Below, one piece after another: positions 1 through 8,999 of a stretch of 50,868 bases of DNA; within the stretch, counting starts at the first letter, position 1; every line of letters begins with the position of its first letter. Source of the stretch: Halomonas sp. (GTDB taxonomy: Bacteria > Pseudomonadota > Gammaproteobacteria > Pseudomonadales > Halomonadaceae); assembly GCF_007692655.1 (NCBI RefSeq), contig NZ_REBQ01000121.1, positions 1 through 50,868 of the forward strand. The letters run 5' to 3'. A model generated the notes under the pieces. It did not search any database. It was given only the letters and a program-made list of their open reading frames with translations, and was not told the origin of the DNA. The position numbers and the translations under genes are program-made.

Positions 1-143
1 CAAATACTGTTAAAAATACCAAGCCGCTTCTAATATAGAACAGCTTCAAATACGAACCGTTAAAATCCAGTTATTTTCTAGTTCGCATTTTGCCAAATTC
101 CGTCGGTATACATCTGCGGTCGATCACATTCGACAACAGGCAG

Positions 144-172
144 TTGACCTGGCCGCCTGAGGAGGTTAAAAC
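144..172 (+). promoter_or_regulatory. candidate sigma-70 promoter for the carbonic anhydrase gene
   Basis: A TTGACC hexamer at 144-149 is followed after 17 bases by TAAAAC at 167-172, four of six matches to the -10 consensus. It lies about 90 bases before the ATG at 264. An AGGAGG sequence at 161-166 sits inside the spacer but has no start codon at a useful distance. Positions 1-143 show nothing else I can support. Confidence 0.3.
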
Positions 173-263
173 CACTGGCAGTCAACTTGCCGGCCACATG
201 ATTTTACTACTACTGCTCGTTATCCGCTCAGCGGCCAGCGACGTAAACATTAATGGAGTCTCT

Positions 264-911
264 ATGTCCGATCCCATTGCGACGCTATTGGATAACAACC
301 GCGTCTGGGCTGAACGCATGTGCGAAGAGGACCCTGAGTACTTTAAGCGGTTATCTAATCAGCAAAACCCAGACTATTTATGGATTGGATGTTCAGATAG
401 CAGGGTTCCAGCCAATCAAATCATATCGCTCCCCCCAGGGGAGGTTTTTGTTCACCGCAATGTTGCAAATTTACTCCACCATACTGATATGAATGCCTTA
501 TCGGTGGTTCAATATGCCGTTGATGTATTAAAGGTTAGCCATGTCATGATCGTTGGCCACTATGGATGCGGGGGCATTAAAGCCGCGATGATGGGTGGCG
601 AGTGCGGTGTGGTCGATTATTGGCTGCATTCAGTGCGTGAACAGTATAATCGTCATCGCGATTCGCTTGCTCATCTCCCTATGGAAGATCAAATTGACCG
701 AATGTGCGAACTTAATGTTAAAGCACAGGTAAATAGCCTCTGTCGAACCAAAATTTTGCAACTCGCTTGGCAACGAGGCCAGGAAATATCAGTACACGGC
801 TGGGTATATGGTTTAAGTGATGGCCGCGTGAAAGATCTCAATTGCACGGTTAGCGGCCTTGAGCAAGTTGAAACGCTCTACCGCATTGATCGAGTGCATA
901 GCGCCGATTAA
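264..911 (+). CDS. can: beta-class carbonic anhydrase
   Basis: Cytoplasmic zinc enzyme interconverting CO2 and bicarbonate, 215 residues, the usual beta-class length. The zinc ligands are visible: Cys43 and Asp45 in GCSDSRVP, then His99 and Cys102 in VGHYGCGG. Arg47 of the Asp-Arg dyad is present. The reading frame is open back to 90, but the upstream residues do not resemble the family. The ATG at 264 has a GGAG ribosome site at 254-257 and places the family start correctly. The gene stands alone and converges on the cytochrome c' gene with a gap of 24 bases. A housekeeping role in supplying bicarbonate to carboxylases is inferred from the family. Confidence 0.95.
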   Translation: MSDPIATLLDNNRVWAERMCEEDPEYFKRLSNQQNPDYLWIGCSDSRVPANQIISLPPGEVFVHRNVANLLHHTDMNALSVVQYAVDVLKVSHVMIVGHYGCGGIKAAMMGGECGVVDYWLHSVREQYNRHRDSLAHLPMEDQIDRMCELNVKAQVNSLCRTKILQLAWQRGQEISVHGWVYGLSDGRVKDLNCTVSGLEQVETLYRIDRVHSAD

Positions 912-935
912 TCTCCCCCAACGATCTATGTGTTT

Positions 936-1484
936 CTACCGGTAGCGGTAGACACGGTGGCAACTACGACAAGTCGTCGCCACATCTGATAACGCCCGAG
1001 CCGCCCCACGATAATCTTCTCCGTGGGCGGCTTCAACCAATGCATTAACGTGGCTCTCAAGGTCGTTAAACCCGGCCGTAAAGTTATCCCACTCTGCCCA
1101 GATAGAAGGTCGTGCCTCTGACCCACTGCCATGGGTGCCCTCTATAAATGCCGGCAATAAATGCTCGGCGCTGGCACGCTCCTGAAGCTCGGCTAAGCGG
1201 GGCGCTGCTGCCTCCGCATCTTGATTATTAACAAGATCAAAACGCAACTGTCGAACAAGACTTTCGATCTCTTTTAACTCTTCACGACGCCACACCACGG
1301 CATCCCGTTCGCTGGAAAACGGCGTGTCACTGACACTCTGGGGCATCGTAAATACAGCGTCAACGCTGTCACCAGCCCAAGCAAGCGGCGAGGCAATGAG
1401 CAGTGTCCACGCACACGCGCTGGCTAACACCGCGACAGGAAGCCAGCGTTGAGGCCGGGGCCTAACCCTGCTATCACCCTGCAT
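936..1484 (-). CDS. periplasmic cytochrome c' / c-556 family protein
   Basis: A 182-residue protein with an N-terminal signal peptide (basic stretch, hydrophobic core, likely cleavage after AWA near residue 37). It has one haem-attachment motif, CRSCH, about ten residues from the C-terminus. One C-terminal CXXCH on a helical protein of about 145 mature residues is the hallmark of the cytochrome c'/c-556 family, which binds small gases or carries electrons in the periplasm. Its start overlaps the end of msrA by 11 bases, so it is probably the last gene of the tamA-tamB-msrA transcript. The natural ligand or partner cannot be told from sequence. Confidence 0.85.
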   Translation of the reverse strand: MQGDSRVRPRPQRWLPVAVLASACAWTLLIASPLAWAGDSVDAVFTMPQSVSDTPFSSERDAVVWRREELKEIESLVRQLRFDLVNNQDAEAAAPRLAELQERASAEHLLPAFIEGTHGSGSEARPSIWAEWDNFTAGFNDLESHVNALVEAAHGEDYRGAARALSDVATTCRSCHRVYRYR

Positions 1485-2109
1485 GTTGGGTTCCTATGGG
1501 ACACGTCACGCCAGTACCTTTTAATCCACAATAGCCATGCGGATTTTTATCAAGGTACTGCTGATGGTAGGCTTCGGCGTAATAAAACGTATCCAGCGGT
1601 TTAATTTCGGTGGTAATGCGCCCTTTCCCCGCCTTATCCAGTGCTTGTTGAAACGCTGCGGCGCTAAGTTCGACCACGTCACGCTGTGCTTGAGTCGTGG
1701 TAAAAATCGCTGATCGGTACTGAGAGCCAATATCGTTGCCCTGCCGATTACCTTGGGTAGGATCATGCTGCTCCCAAAACACCTGCAGCAGCGTTTCAAG
1801 GGAGACTTGCTGTGGGTCGTAAATAACGCGTACCACTTCGGTGTGGCCTGTGCGTCCTGTGCATGTTTCTTCATAAGTGGGATTAGGGGTCTCACCGCCA
1901 GCGTAGCCCGCTGCGGTTACAAAGACACCGGGCAGCTGCCAAAAAAGCCGCTCAACTCCCCAAAAACAACCCATTCCCAGGACTATTTCCTCATGGCCAC
2001 TAGGAAACGGCGGGTGCAGTGAATGGCCGTTGATCGTGTGCACATCACTGGTTTTAATCGGGGTCTCGCGACCAGGCAATACGTTATCAGTGCTCGAAAA
2101 TAGCGACAT
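1474..2109 (-). CDS. msrA: peptide methionine-S-sulfoxide reductase MsrA
   Basis: Repairs methionine S-sulfoxide in proteins using thioredoxin. The catalytic Cys48 lies in [14 protein letters not shown]-terminal cysteines in YCGLKG and TCPIG match the resolving positions of the three-cysteine E. coli type. At 211 residues it is the usual full length, with the roughly 40-residue N-terminal extension also seen in E. coli MsrA. No signal peptide is visible, so it is cytoplasmic. It begins 12 bases after tamB and overlaps the cytochrome c' gene, which suggests co-transcription with the Tam genes. Confidence 0.95.
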   Translation of the reverse strand: MSLFSSTDNVLPGRETPIKTSDVHTINGHSLHPPFPSGHEEIVLGMGCFWGVERLFWQLPGVFVTAAGYAGGETPNPTYEETCTGRTGHTEVVRVIYDPQQVSLETLLQVFWEQHDPTQGNRQGNDIGSQYRSAIFTTTQAQRDVVELSAAAFQQALDKAGKGRITTEIKPLDTFYYAEAYHQQYLDKNPHGYCGLKGTGVTCPIGTQHAG

Positions 2110-2121
2110 ATCGCCCTCACT

Positions 2122-5100
2122 TTATTGCTGGTTGAAAATTTCAGGATCGCCGGAACGGGTAAAGGTGTAGATTAAATCCACCGCTTGGTTGGTACCCGAT
2201 ACAGCCTGTACGTATAGGTTACGCCAGAGTGTATAGCGTAAAGTTAGTTCGGCAATTGGCGAGAAAATTCCCACACCGTAACTAATCCGAATATCGTCAG
2301 TCAGTTGACCACTCACCGCCACTTGGCTTTCATCACCTGCACCGGTGGTATCTAACGTTAAATCATCAATACCAAATGCTTGACCAATCGAGCCAACCGC
2401 GCCGCCCGTCCGGCCTAACGACATGCCGATCAGCGCGGTAGTTAATGCGCTATCGATCCCGCCACCGGAAGCATCAGGCGCACGCCCTCGCAATAAGTAA
2501 GAGAGCGCGCTTGTTTCATTCATAGCAGGCTCGGAAAATATCGCTACATTAGGCTCTTGGGCGCTTCCTGAAACACGTAATCCGGCAATGACATCGTCTT
2601 CTGTAACGTCTGGGTTTCGAATCGCTTCAAAATCAAGCGTGGGCAAATCAGGCGGACCGCTAAACAGTAGCTCACCACGCCTGATAAGCAGATCCTGACC
2701 AAACGCCTGGAAGCGCCCATCCACTAAATTGACATCACCAAAGAGCTGAAGTGCGCCACCGCTTTGACGAATTTCCAGAACGCCTCCCAGGCCGGACTCT
2801 AAACCGTAAGCAGCGAACTGCATATCTCTGCCAAGGGTTAGGGTGATAAGGACATCAAGTTCCATTCCGGTAGCCGCAAGCTCATCGGCAGCACTGGGGT
2901 CTTCACCACTCGCCGCTAGGCGCTGCGCTTCGATCTCAGCCTGTCGATCATCGCGTTCAGTAATGATAATTTCATCACTGCTGGGACTGATAGCCGAAGA
3001 TGGCATATCACCGATTTCAAGGCGAGCCCAGGGCAAATTCACATCCCCTCTGACTTGCAGCCGTTCTGGGGTGACACGCACACGTATATCGGGCGCGGCT
3101 TCCAGGCGCCCAAACTGTGGCAATACGATCAGGATGGGCTCTTGCACTGCATTTAGATCAACGCCGATCCGCCACTCATCGCTACTGGGCCAATAGGCAT
3201 CCCCAGTTATCTCCAAGCGCCCCCTTTCAGCGGCTAGGAATCCAGCTATATCCCCCTGTTCACCATCAAAGGAAACGACTAGCTCGCCATCTTGAACATC
3301 CACAGGAATATCTGGGCCATTCACGCGAATACCTCTTAGCCCCAGCTGCCCTTGTAGATCAGGCTGCGCGGTGGTGCCGGTAATTTGCACATTGCCAGTT
3401 AAAGCACCTTCCAGCCTGTCCATTCCCACCAGCATTGGTCGATAGGGTGCGAGCAATACACTTTCCGCTCGTAATTCACCAGTCAACGTGCCTTGGCCCA
3501 GGGGATCATTAACCGACAGGTTTAATCCAAGCTCACCCGCTTCGGCAAGGGAAAGCAGGATATTTGCATCGGCTTGCGCCTGATTGGCTTCAATCTGTGC
3601 ATCCAGGCTAATCTCAGGAAGCGCTACCGGCTGACCAAAATCATTAACCGCCGTAACCGCCAGCTCGCTTAATATACGCAGATCCGCCTGCCACCGGGCC
3701 CCACCCTGACGCCAGTTGGCAGCGAGATCCGCGGTTGTGTCGCCTTCTAGCTGCCACTCTTCCGGCAAAAAAGGCTCCAGCATTTCCATGGGGACTTCAC
3801 GCACGCTCAACACCGCGTTACCTTGCTGAGCAGAAGCATTAATCGCCTCTTCAGAACAAACAACACCGCCCTCTTCACGGCGCAAACAGAACGGCGACAG
3901 CCTCGCCTGACCATTGGCAAGGTCGTAGCGTAAGTCCAGCGGTGCTTCGAGGCGAATACTGCCCGCTTCAGAATCAATTTCTAAGGGTGTTAGCTGCGCC
4001 TGATACTGCTGGCTCTGCTGGTTAAAGCGCCCCTCCAAAGCCATCAAAGCGCGGCTTAATACTGCGCCATCTGCTCCTTGTGTCGAAAGCTCTAGCTGGT
4101 GACGAGAAAGACGCCCTGTGAGGCTTGCCTCAACGTTTGATAGCAATTGCCCGCCTGCCGCCACATTTTGCAATGCCAACTGCACATCTAAAACAGGGTC
4201 TTCCAAGCCCCGCACATCGGCAGCAAGCTGCAGTTGCTCTATACGATTTTCCGCAAAGCGCAGACTATCACCTTGTAAGTTAGCGACTAGCTGAGGCTGG
4301 TTGAAGCTACCGCGTGCCTGCACAGAGCCCATTAACGTTCCCGCAAGGTCGGGGGAAAGCGTTTGCAACTGGCGCAGCGCAATATCAGCATCCAGCGACA
4401 TGGCCTGCTCGCTAATCTGGCCAGCGGCCGATAAACGATTATTCCCTTGGGTAAACAGCAGTTCGTCAATATCAACTTCAAGGTTGCTGTTGGCATCAAA
4501 GGCAGCCTGCAGTGTGAGGGGGTAATCGCGCAGCTCACCATCGATCGCTAAATTCGGCACACTGATATTCCATTGATCTTCATGCTGGCGAAGCGTGAGT
4601 TCAATATCACCGTTGAGATTACCCTCCAGTTGATCCACAAAATGCTCAGGATCAAACTGATCCAGACGGATTCGTGCATCGACATGCAACGGGGTTAACC
4701 AGTTAATGCTACCTTCACTGCGCAATGTACTATCGCCTATAGCCAGCGTCAGTGGCTGCCAGCTAAAGTGCTCAAAATCACCTTCACCGCTAACCTCCAC
4801 TTGCGTTAACGGCACATTGGGACCTTGGACTGCCAACGCTAGCTGGGCGCGGTAATCGGTAAGGCTGCCCGTTAGTTGCAGATCTAAATCATCAATGACA
4901 AACGCTTCCGCTGCGACAGCATTGTCCTCACCATTGCCAACCTCTGCGCTCGTGTCCAGCTCCGCAGGCAGGGGCCACTGCACTTGTTCACTTTGTACCT
5001 GAAGCTGAAAAGGCAGCGTGGGCGAGAGTGCATCGACTTCGCCGTTTAAAGAAGCGTCGACCGCGCCGGTAGCTTCCAACTGCACCATTAGGGCATCGAG

Positions 5101-6192
5101 TGGGCCAGATAGCTCCAGTACTACTACTTCATTGCTCTGCTCAGAAAATAGCTCGGGTGACAACTCGGACAAAAATAGCTCGACACTTAAGCGCGCGTCC
5201 AAAGGATAGTTATCCCTTAACACGACATTTGCGCTCAGTTCAGCCTGGGCATCAGGAGTGACTACTATTAATTCGGTTAGCTCAACGCGACTGCCTTCAT
5301 TGAAAAGCCCTAGCTGCAGATGATCAATGCGGTATTCAGCAATCCCGTCTAGACGAAAGTCGCTAACGGTAAATTCAGGAATCTGAACATCAACAGGTAG
5401 GCTGATCTCAGGCAATACCAGGCGCTCACGTGTTTCGAGCTGCTCCACTGGCGATTCAGCAGCCAACACCGCTTCCTCTTGGGGCTGATTAAGCAATATG
5501 GCGGCGTCGATAGCCTCGGCATAAAGCGGCGAGTCAGTATTCTGGGTAAGCCGTACGCCTGGAGATGGCGGCAAATAGAGGCGGGGCTGCTCCAAGTGGG
5601 TTGGCGCTAGGCTCACTGTGTTGCCTTCAGCAACCGCCGCTGAATTAAAGGAAACCCAATTAATCTCAGTCCCATTAGCGAGGCGCACGCTCACATCATC
5701 AAGCATCAGCGAACGCAATTCGATGGGAAAAGGGAAGCGAACGGAGAACGGTGAGGCTTCGCCCTCACCTTCAGGCGTTACGTCCTCCTGATCATTGCCT
5801 GAACCGAGCCGAATATCAGCGCCGACTACACGCAAGGTATCAATGCATAACCGCCCAGAGAGTACGCAGTCATCTGCCCACTGCAGTTCAAATTCGTCAA
5901 TGGCTACAAGGGTCGCTCCGACTTGAAGCTGAAAGTCTTCAAGCAGGAAGTGATCCAGTAGCCCACCATCATGATGCGCATAGGAGAAGAAATCACGCTG
6001 CTCCCCTTGAGAAAGCAGTACGCCGGTACCCCAGGGGGATAACGCCACCCCAACCACTAATGCAACGATACCAAACAACCAGATGGGCAATACAATGGCG
6101 AACCGAACCAGACTCCATACCAGCAACCAGGCACGATATTGAGGAGACAGCACTTGGCGCTTTCCAGACGTGGATGTTTCAACCTGTGACAA
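2122..6192 (-). CDS. tamB: TamB, inner-membrane subunit of the translocation and assembly module
   Basis: A 1356-residue protein with one N-terminal membrane segment (about residues 25-50), a long repetitive beta-rich periplasmic body, and a C-terminal DUF490/TamB domain, as in the AsmA-like lipid-bridge family. With TamA it assembles outer-membrane proteins and helps move phospholipid to the outer membrane. The chosen start is a TTG at 6192 preceded by AGGAG at a good distance. No ATG lies near the expected N-terminus. It follows tamA by nine bases and is followed closely by msrA. Several open frames on the opposite strand within it are shadows. Confidence 0.95.
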   Translation of the reverse strand: MSQVETSTSGKRQVLSPQYRAWLLVWSLVRFAIVLPIWLFGIVALVVGVALSPWGTGVLLSQGEQRDFFSYAHHDGGLLDHFLLEDFQLQVGATLVAIDEFELQWADDCVLSGRLCIDTLRVVGADIRLGSGNDQEDVTPEGEGEASPFSVRFPFPIELRSLMLDDVSVRLANGTEINWVSFNSAAVAEGNTVSLAPTHLEQPRLYLPPSPGVRLTQNTDSPLYAEAIDAAILLNQPQEEAVLAAESPVEQLETRERLVLPEISLPVDVQIPEFTVSDFRLDGIAEYRIDHLQLGLFNEGSRVELTELIVVTPDAQAELSANVVLRDNYPLDARLSVELFLSELSPELFSEQSNEVVVLELSGPLDALMVQLEATGAVDASLNGEVDALSPTLPFQLQVQSEQVQWPLPAELDTSAEVGNGEDNAVAAEAFVIDDLDLQLTGSLTDYRAQLALAVQGPNVPLTQVEVSGEGDFEHFSWQPLTLAIGDSTLRSEGSINWLTPLHVDARIRLDQFDPEHFVDQLEGNLNGDIELTLRQHEDQWNISVPNLAIDGELRDYPLTLQAAFDANSNLEVDIDELLFTQGNNRLSAAGQISEQAMSLDADIALRQLQTLSPDLAGTLMGSVQARGSFNQPQLVANLQGDSLRFAENRIEQLQLAADVRGLEDPVLDVQLALQNVAAGGQLLSNVEASLTGRLSRHQLELSTQGADGAVLSRALMALEGRFNQQSQQYQAQLTPLEIDSEAGSIRLEAPLDLRYDLANGQARLSPFCLRREEGGVVCSEEAINASAQQGNAVLSVREVPMEMLEPFLPEEWQLEGDTTADLAANWRQGGARWQADLRILSELAVTAVNDFGQPVALPEISLDAQIEANQAQADANILLSLAEAGELGLNLSVNDPLGQGTLTGELRAESVLLAPYRPMLVGMDRLEGALTGNVQITGTTAQPDLQGQLGLRGIRVNGPDIPVDVQDGELVVSFDGEQGDIAGFLAAERGRLEITGDAYWPSSDEWRIGVDLNAVQEPILIVLPQFGRLEAAPDIRVRVTPERLQVRGDVNLPWARLEIGDMPSSAISPSSDEIIITERDDRQAEIEAQRLAASGEDPSAADELAATGMELDVLITLTLGRDMQFAAYGLESGLGGVLEIRQSGGALQLFGDVNLVDGRFQAFGQDLLIRRGELLFSGPPDLPTLDFEAIRNPDVTEDDVIAGLRVSGSAQEPNVAIFSEPAMNETSALSYLLRGRAPDASGGGIDSALTTALIGMSLGRTGGAVGSIGQAFGIDDLTLDTTGAGDESQVAVSGQLTDDIRISYGVGIFSPIAELTLRYTLWRNLYVQAVSGTNQAVDLIYTFTRSGDPEIFNQQ

Positions 6193-6201
6193 GTCTATCT
6201 C

Positions 6202-8055
6202 CTAAAATTCCGGTCCGATGGAAAAGTGCAAACGCCAATCATCTTCGTGATCAAAGGGGTGCGCAACGTCCAAACGAATAGGGCCTACCGGCGAAATCCA
6301 ACGTACCCCAGCCCCGGCGCCTGTCTTCAAACTATCAGGGCCCCAGTTATCGAACGCATTCCCGCTGTCAACGAATGTAGCCCCCCACCAGTCGCCGGTA
6401 ACACGTCGCTGATACTCCAGGCTCGAAGTGATTTTTTGCTGCCCCCCCCTCAGGCGCCCCTCTTCGTTGCGCGGAGAAAGACTTTCAAAGGAGTAACCCC
6501 GCACGCTGCGGTCACCACCGGCAAAAAAGCGTAGCGAAGGTGGCAGTTTTGAAAAATCATCCGTCTCTATAGCACCGACGCTTAACCGCCCCAAAAAGCG
6601 GTTATCACTACCGATGGTGCGGATCCATTCGGTATCCCCGGTTAGTCGGGTAAATTGCGCATCGGAACCCCAGACGGTATCTGAGTACTCAACGGAAAAC
6701 TGCTGCCGATCACCCCATAAAGGGAAGCGTTGGGGGCGTGTCCGCGTGCGTGACCACTGAATGCCTGGGTAGAGAAGCCAGACTTGATCGGCTTCCCCGC
6801 CCTGCTCAAAGTCGACATAGCTTGTTCGCAGATAAAGTGTTTGTACCCAGTCGTTATCAAATTGCCAACGCCGGGCTACTTCCACAGAGCTTTCTAGCAA
6901 ACGTGTGTCGCTATCGTCGATATTGCGGACACCGTATTGAAGGCGATAACTGTCCCTTAGAGGATCATCTAATGGCACGTTGTACACCCCGGTGAAGCGT
7001 TGCTCCGGGGCCGATAAATAAAGGTCATGATCCAGGCTATGACCAAAACGGTTGATCCATGGCTGTTTCCAACCGAATCTTAGCCGCGGGCCTACGTCTG
7101 TCGCATAGCCGATGCCTACTTCAAATTGATGGCGGTCAGCAGGCTCGACGTTCACATCAATGGGTAAACGTGTATCCGTTGTGCTACTGATACTTAGTAC
7201 ACTAGCTAACGCCGCCACACTGACCCGTGGGCGTTCAGGCTGAGTGGAAGTCGCTTCACTCCACCAGGGGTCACCCCCACCTGGAGGGGCAATAACCAGC
7301 TCTTGAGCCGTTTCCAAGCGAGGACGAACGGAGACAGAGCGAAACCAACCGGTTTCGCCCAGGCGTTGATTATAACGTGCCAAATTTTCCGCAAGATAGG
7401 GATCACCCGCTTCAAACGGCTGAATACGGCGTAGACGATCAATCTCGATATGGCTGCCGACAATAGATGTTCTGCCAAACTGGTAGCGTGGGCCGCTATT
7501 GAAATCCATGTATAAACGGGCGCTTTGCAGATAAGGGCGCACTTCCATGCGCCTATCTGTAAAGCCCCAGTCAAAGTACCCACGCTCTATGGCTAACCCA
7601 GAAAATTGATTGCGAAGCCTATCCCAGGGGGCGTGGCGCAGCACGTCACCTTCTTGCAACGGAAAAGCGTCGATTGCATCCTGGAAAGGCGGATCGTTAC
7701 TTGCATCACCTTCTATATTGATAGATAGCGTTTCAATTTTCACTTGCGGACCGGGCTCAATCTCAAGCCATACCCGATCAGCGGTAGCACGTTCAAGGGT
7801 AATGTCAGGCTCATAGTAGCCAAACACGCGCATCGCCTCTTGAGTACGCCGTCTAATCTCGCCCTCTAGCCGTACATCGGTATATTGTTCAGCATCGACA
7901 TTCTGTAAGTATGCTTGGATATTTCTCTCGACCGCACCACTAACTCCCTCGATCGTTGCGTCAACTGCCGCTGCGCCATGTGCCACACATAATAGAGGTA
8001 GCGCGATATACAGTGCGCGTCTTGTGGCCGAAGTCCATCGCCGTTGTCTTCCCAT
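6202..8055 (-). CDS. tamA: TamA, outer-membrane Omp85-family subunit of the translocation and assembly module
   Basis: A 617-residue protein with a cleavable signal (likely after residue 30, HGAAA), three POTRA-like domains up to about residue 265, and a C-terminal Omp85 beta-barrel. The barrel includes GGDRSVRGY (lid-loop type motif) and ends in a terminal Phe, typical of outer-membrane proteins recognised by BamA. It pairs with TamB, encoded nine bases downstream. The ATG at 8055 has AGGAAA upstream. It is the first gene of the tamA-tamB-msrA-cytochrome c' run. Confidence 0.96.
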   Translation of the reverse strand: MGRQRRWTSATRRALYIALPLLCVAHGAAAVDATIEGVSGAVERNIQAYLQNVDAEQYTDVRLEGEIRRRTQEAMRVFGYYEPDITLERATADRVWLEIEPGPQVKIETLSINIEGDASNDPPFQDAIDAFPLQEGDVLRHAPWDRLRNQFSGLAIERGYFDWGFTDRRMEVRPYLQSARLYMDFNSGPRYQFGRTSIVGSHIEIDRLRRIQPFEAGDPYLAENLARYNQRLGETGWFRSVSVRPRLETAQELVIAPPGGGDPWWSEATSTQPERPRVSVAALASVLSISSTTDTRLPIDVNVEPADRHQFEVGIGYATDVGPRLRFGWKQPWINRFGHSLDHDLYLSAPEQRFTGVYNVPLDDPLRDSYRLQYGVRNIDDSDTRLLESSVEVARRWQFDNDWVQTLYLRTSYVDFEQGGEADQVWLLYPGIQWSRTRTRPQRFPLWGDRQQFSVEYSDTVWGSDAQFTRLTGDTEWIRTIGSDNRFLGRLSVGAIETDDFSKLPPSLRFFAGGDRSVRGYSFESLSPRNEEGRLRGGQQKITSSLEYQRRVTGDWWGATFVDSGNAFDNWGPDSLKTGAGAGVRWISPVGPIRLDVAHPFDHEDDWRLHFSIGPEF

Positions 8056-8116
8056 ACATCTTTTTTTCCTAAACTAAATCAGCGACTTCATCGCGCTATT
8101 CAAAATCACACTACCC

Positions 8117-8122
8117 ATTATA
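8117..8122 (-). promoter_or_regulatory. candidate -10 element for tamA
   Basis: The minus strand reads a perfect TATAAT here, 62 bases before the tamA ATG and in the 113-base gap behind the coiled-coil gene. No good -35 hexamer is found 16-18 bases upstream, so the promoter call is weak. Confidence 0.35.
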
Positions 8123-8168
8123 GTAATGCCCTTTCACCGATTTAGTAGATCACTGGAGGCAGCCAAAT

Positions 8169-8990
8169 TCAACGCAGCATCTCCAACTGAGCACTAAACG
8201 CCAGTTGCGCCTGACGTACTTGACGCACATCGCTTTCCAGTGCGTTCAAACGCTGAGACCAGGTTTGCTCAAGCGCATCCAGGGCCTCTTGATCCACCGA
8301 AGCATCTGATTCCGCAAGGGAAGTTTCAAGCTCTTCAAAACGCGAAGCTATCGCTTCTCTTTGTGCTGACAATTGCTCTTCCCAAGCAACGTTCACACTA
8401 CTAATCTGTTCTTCGAGGGCTGACAAACGCTGGCCGGTCAATTGCTCGAGGTGATCAACTTCTTCTATTATGTTTCGCCGACCCGCTGTCCCTGCCTGCT
8501 CAAGTGCATCAAGCGACTGGTTTAGCGCTGCCAATTGGCTATCACGTAACTGTGCCTGCTCTTGAGACTGGGCAAGCTGCTGAAGCAGTCTGTCGATCGA
8601 ATCACTGGTGGCTGCTTCTTCGTTGTTTGTCAGCAAGTTGTATAATTCCTGGCGCGTATCCCCTAGCGCTATGGATAGCTGTTCCTGCTCTTGGAAGAGC
8701 GTCCCGATCTGTGCTTGCACAAGAGCCACCGTATCCTGAACGTCAGTATCACCTGAGTCGAGCCTGGCGTGAACGTTAGACACTTCACCGCTTACTCGCT
8801 GAAGCTCGCTTAATAACCGTTCCCGCTCATACCAAAGCCCCGCCGCTGCCGCCATCAATGTAGCAATTATTAACAGCATCAACACCCATAATGGCCATAG
8901 CGTAGGGCCTTTCCGGTGACGCAAATGTTGCGCCGTCAGGCTATGTTCCACATCGGGCACAATACGAGAAGAGGCGGTGGAATCTGGCAT
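8169..8990 (-). CDS. uncharacterised single-pass membrane protein with long coiled coil
   Basis: I do not recognise a named family. The 273 residues show a short charged cytoplasmic N-terminus, one membrane helix at about residues 31-53 (WPLWVLMLLIIATLMAAAAG), then some 220 residues rich in Gln, Glu, Leu and Ala with heptad spacing, predicted as a coiled coil in the periplasm. The topology resembles HemX- or CpoB-like envelope scaffolds, but no diagnostic motif is present. A GAGGAA ribosome site overlaps the stop region of the upstream dehydrogenase-like gene, only eight bases away. The two genes are therefore almost certainly co-transcribed and possibly translationally coupled. Function unknown; a structural or scaffolding role is inference. 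Confidence 0.8.
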   Translation of the reverse strand: MPDSTASSRIVPDVEHSLTAQHLRHRKGPTLWPLWVLMLLIIATLMAAAAGLWYERERLLSELQRVSGEVSNVHARLDSGDTDVQDTVALVQAQIGTLFQEQEQLSIALGDTRQELYNLLTNNEEAATSDSIDRLLQQLAQSQEQAQLRDSQLAALNQSLDALEQAGTAGRRNIIEEVDHLEQLTGQRLSALEEQISSVNVAWEEQLSAQREAIASRFEELETSLAESDASVDQEALDALEQTWSQRLNALESDVRQVRQAQLAFSAQLEMLR

Positions 8991-8999
8991 GACATTTCC

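Noticed and set aside
90..263. 58-codon upstream extension of the carbonic anhydrase frame
   Set aside because: The residues resemble no carbonic anhydrase N-terminus, the ATG at 90 has no ribosome site, and the ATG at 264 has both a site and the family start.
5751..6281. 176-codon plus-strand frame opposite the tamB start
   Set aside because: It overlaps tamB and the tamA end, has no ribosome site and no recognisable domain.
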